Source: Pampus argenteus
Taxonomy: Eukaryota; Chordata; Actinopteri; Scombriformes; Stromateidae
DNA length: 64,000 nucleotides
NCBI GenBank assembly: GCA_036937835.1
Contig: CM072864.1
Location: 22,652,501 to 22,716,500, forward strand
Direction of reading: 5' to 3'
Of the stretch, positions 61,660 to 64,000 are shown piece by piece. The notes beneath the pieces were generated by a model. The model saw only the letters and a list, made by a program, of their open reading frames with translations. It did not search any database and was not told the origin of the DNA. Each line of letters opens with the position of its first letter. Positions within the stretch are counted from its first letter, which is position 1. The position numbers and the translations under genes were made by a program.

Positions 61660-63050
61660 CCTGCAGCTTTTACTGTAACATTTGTAAAAAATAGCTTTCT
61701 CTGAGCGAGAGAAGGCCAAAACTGACAACTACAGTTTTTCTTAAACAAGGAGCAATATTTTCAATCAAAACCATGTTTGCCATCAACAAGTAACTCATTT
61801 CTAATGATTAGGACCAAAAAACTCACTTCTGAGAGCTTCCTGCAGCTTTTACTGTAACATTAGTAAAAATAGCTTTCTCTCAGGCCAAAACTGACAACTA
61901 CAATTTTTCTTAAACAAGGAGCAATATTTTCAATCAAAACCATGTTTACCATCAACAAGTAACTGATTTCTAATGATTAGGACCAAAAAACTCACTTCTG
62001 AGAGCTTCCTGCAGCTTTTACTGTAACATTTGTAAAAATTGCTTTCTCTGAGGCCAAAACTGACAACTACAGTTTTTCTTAAACAAGGAGCAATATTTTC
62101 AATCAAAACCATGTTTGCCATCAACAAGTAACTGATTTCTAATGATTAGGACCAAAAAACTCACTTCTGAGAGCTTCCTGCAGCTTTTACTGTAACATTT
62201 GTAAAAATAGCTTTCTCTGAGGCCAAAACTGACAACTACAGTTTTTCTTAAACACGGAGCAATATTTTCAATCAAAACCATGTTTGCCATCAATAGGTAA
62301 CTGATTTCTAATGATTAGGACCAAAAAACTCACTTCTGAGAGCTTCCTGCAGCTTTTACTGTAACATTTGTAAAAAATAGCTTTCTCTGAGCGAGAGAAG
62401 GCCAAAACTGACAACTACAGTTTTTCTTAAACAAGGAGCAATATTTTCAATCAAAACCATGTTTGCCATCAACAAGTAACTCATTTCTAATGATTAGGAC
62501 CAAAAAACTCACTTCTGAGAGCTTCCTGCAGCTTTTACTGTAACATTAGTAAAAATAGCTTTCTCTCAGGCCAAAACTGACAACTACAATTTTTCTTAAA
62601 CAAGGAGCAATATTTTCAATCAAAACCATGTTTACCATCAACAAGTAACTGATTTCTAATGATTAGGACCAAAAAACTCACTTCTGAGAGCTTCCTGCAG
62701 CTTTTACTGTAACATTTGTAAAAATTGCTTTCTCTGAGGCCAAAACTGACAACTACAGTTTTTCTTAAACAAGGAGCAATATTTTCAATCAAAACCATGT
62801 TTGCCATCAACAAGTAACTGATTTCTAATGATTAGGACCAAAAAACTCACTTCTGAGAGCTTCCTGCAGCTTTTACTGTAACATTTGTAAAAATAGCTTT
62901 CTCTGAGGCCAAAACTGACAACTACAGTTTTTCTTAAACACGGAGCAATATTTTCAATCAAAACCATGTTTGCCATCAATAGGTAACTGATTTCTAATGA
63001 TTAGGACCAAAAAACTCACTTCTGAGAGCTTCCTGCAGCTTTTACTGTAA
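61660..63050 (-). repeat. 686-bp four-unit tandem duplication
   Basis: CTGAGCGAGAG recurs at 61701 and 62387, and AAACACGGAGC at about 62250 and 62936, both 686 bp apart. The CACGG change is seen nowhere else, so it predates this duplication and postdates the split from the 54430 and 60389 copies. The second copy continues into CTTTCACTCAGG units after about 63060, while the first is cut short by the next copy. Confidence 0.85.
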
Positions 63051-64000
63051 CATTTGTAAAAATAGCTTTCACTCAGGCCAAAACTGACAACTACATTTTT
63101 TCTTAAACATGGAGCAATGTTTTCAATCAAAACTATGTTTGCCATCAACAAGTAACTGATTTCTAATGATTAGGAGCAAAAAACTCACTTCTGAGAGCTT
63201 CCTGCAGCTTTTACTGTAACATTTGTAAAAATTGCTTTCTCTGAGGCCAAAACTGACAACTACAGTTTTTCTTAAACAAGGAGCAATATTTTCAATCAAA
63301 ACCATGTTTGCCATCAACAAGTAACTGATTTCTAATGATTAGGACCAAAAAACTCACTTCTGAGAGCTTCCTGCAGCTTTTACTGTAACATTTGTAAAAA
63401 TTGCTTTCTCTGAGGCCAAAACTGACAACTACAGTTTTTCTTAAACAAGGAGCAATATTTTCAATCAAAACCATGTTTGCCATCAACAAGTAACTGATTT
63501 CTAATGATTAGGACCAAAAAACTCACTTCTGAGAGCTTCCTGCAGCTTTTACTGTAACATTTGTAAAAATAGCTTTCTCTCAGGCCAAAACTGACAACTA
63601 CAGTTTTTCTTGAACAAGGAGCAATATTTTCAATCAAAACCATGTTTGCCATCAACAAGTAACTGATTTCTAATGATTAGGACCAAAAAACTCACTTCTG
63701 AGAGCTTCCTGCAGCTTTTACTGTAACATTTGTAAAAATAGCTTTCTCTCAGGCCAAAACTGACAACTACAGTTTTTCTTGAACAAGGAGCAATATTTTC
63801 AATCAAAACCATGTTTGCCATCAACAAGTAACTGGTTTCTAATGATTAGGAGCAAAAAAACTCACTTCTGAGAGCTTCCTGCAGCTTTTACTGTAACATT
63901 TGTAAAAATAGCTTTGTCTGGGCGAGAGAAGGCCAAAACTGACAACTACAGTTTTTCTTAAACAAGGAGCAATATTTTCAATCAAAACCATGTTTGCCAT

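Larger units (their letters stand above)
54430..63658 (-). repeat. Five-copy block marked by CAATAGGTAAC
   Basis: A run of units in the order AAAATTGC, TCTCTGAGG with CAATAGGTAAC, CTTTCACTCAGG with CAATGTTTTC, and two AAAATTGC units. Copies start near 54430, 56300, 60389 and 62616, with a shortened copy near 61930. The CAATAGGTAAC marker is at about 54791, 56654, 60750, 62291 and 62978. Offsets to the 60389 copy are 5959, 4095 (from 56463) and 2227 bp. The copies are interleaved with other blocks, not in one clean tandem run. Confidence 0.84.
8146..64000 (-). repeat. Satellite array, - oriented domain
   Basis: About 325 monomers of the same family lie in the opposite orientation, running to the window edge with nothing else between them. 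On the + strand they read CCAAAACTGACAAC, CTTAAACAAGGAGCAA, CATGTTTGCCATCAACAAG, CTAATGATTAGG and CTTCCTGCAGC. Variants private to this domain include GCTTTGTCTCAGG, TCTCTGAGGCC, TTGAATGATTAGG, CTAACTTCTGAGAG with TGCATC, and long-unit cores such as CTGGGCGAGAG, CTGGGCAAGAG and CTGCGCGAGAG. Organisation is hierarchical: monomers form blocks of 0.7-1.7 kb, and these form cassettes of 7.5-12.3 kb. It continues beyond the right edge. Confidence 0.97.

Noticed and set aside
1..64000. CRISPR array
   Set aside because: Units of 169-178 bp abut with no unique spacers, and there are no cas genes.
1..64000. Human alpha satellite or a CENP-B box array
   Set aside because: The length is similar (about 171 bp) but the sequence is not alpha satellite as I know it. 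TTCG occurs only in isolated variants (for example 56746), never with the A and CGGG required for a CENP-B box.
1..64000. tRNA, rRNA or other RNA genes, promoters and terminators
   Set aside because: I saw none. Short AT-rich matches to TATA-like motifs and T runs occur in every unit and follow from base composition.

Overview
The whole 64 kb window is satellite DNA. It is one tandem repeat family with a monomer of about 169 bp, roughly 370 copies end to end, and I found no unique sequence, transposon, RNA gene or credible protein-coding gene between them. This points to a eukaryotic chromosome, most likely a centromeric, pericentromeric or other heterochromatic block. The consensus is about 34% G+C (58 of 169 by my hand count) and has no CpG at all, which suits a genome with cytosine methylation. 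I do not recognise the family and cannot name the organism. It does not read as human alpha satellite and has no CENP-B box.

There are two monomer lengths. The basic form is 169 bp. The long form is 178 bp and has 9 extra bases that turn a GGCC-TGAGAGAA segment into a tight hairpin (in its perfect form, 8-bp arms around 1 nt). A few units of 168-172 bp differ in a homopolymer run, and five units near the left end are cut to 95 bp by one shared 74-bp deletion. Nearly every monomer has a PstI site (CTGCAG).

The array has two opposed domains. From 1 to about 8145 the monomers read on the + strand; from about 8148 to 64000 they read on the - strand. The switch is within a few bases, joins two arms of a dyad present in the monomer, and needs no foreign DNA. 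The domains carry different variant sets and higher-order repeats (HORs), so one is not a mirror copy of the other. The last + unit, however, carries a variant typical of the - domain.

+ domain: a 1035-bp seven-unit HOR (1-1930), a 519-bp trimer (2119-3400), a mixed stretch (3400-4888), and a 1382-bp HOR with a shortened 873-bp derivative (4889-7660). - domain: mostly 169-bp units (8.1-12.9 kb), a 178-bp-rich stretch (12.9-16.3 kb), then four related cassettes beginning at about 16274, 28607, 38741 and 46292, so successive spacings are 12333, 10134 and 7551 bp. Nested inside are tandem duplications of 1359, 1700 and 678 bp. From 52 kb on come runs of 178-bp units and a five-copy block marked by a CAATAGGTAAC variant.

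No genes act together here. The content is structural: long, recently homogenised satellite with nested duplications, an orientation switch, and hairpin-forming variants that hold almost all the CpGs. Periods come from marker positions compared by eye. Block edges are good to about one monomer unless stated.
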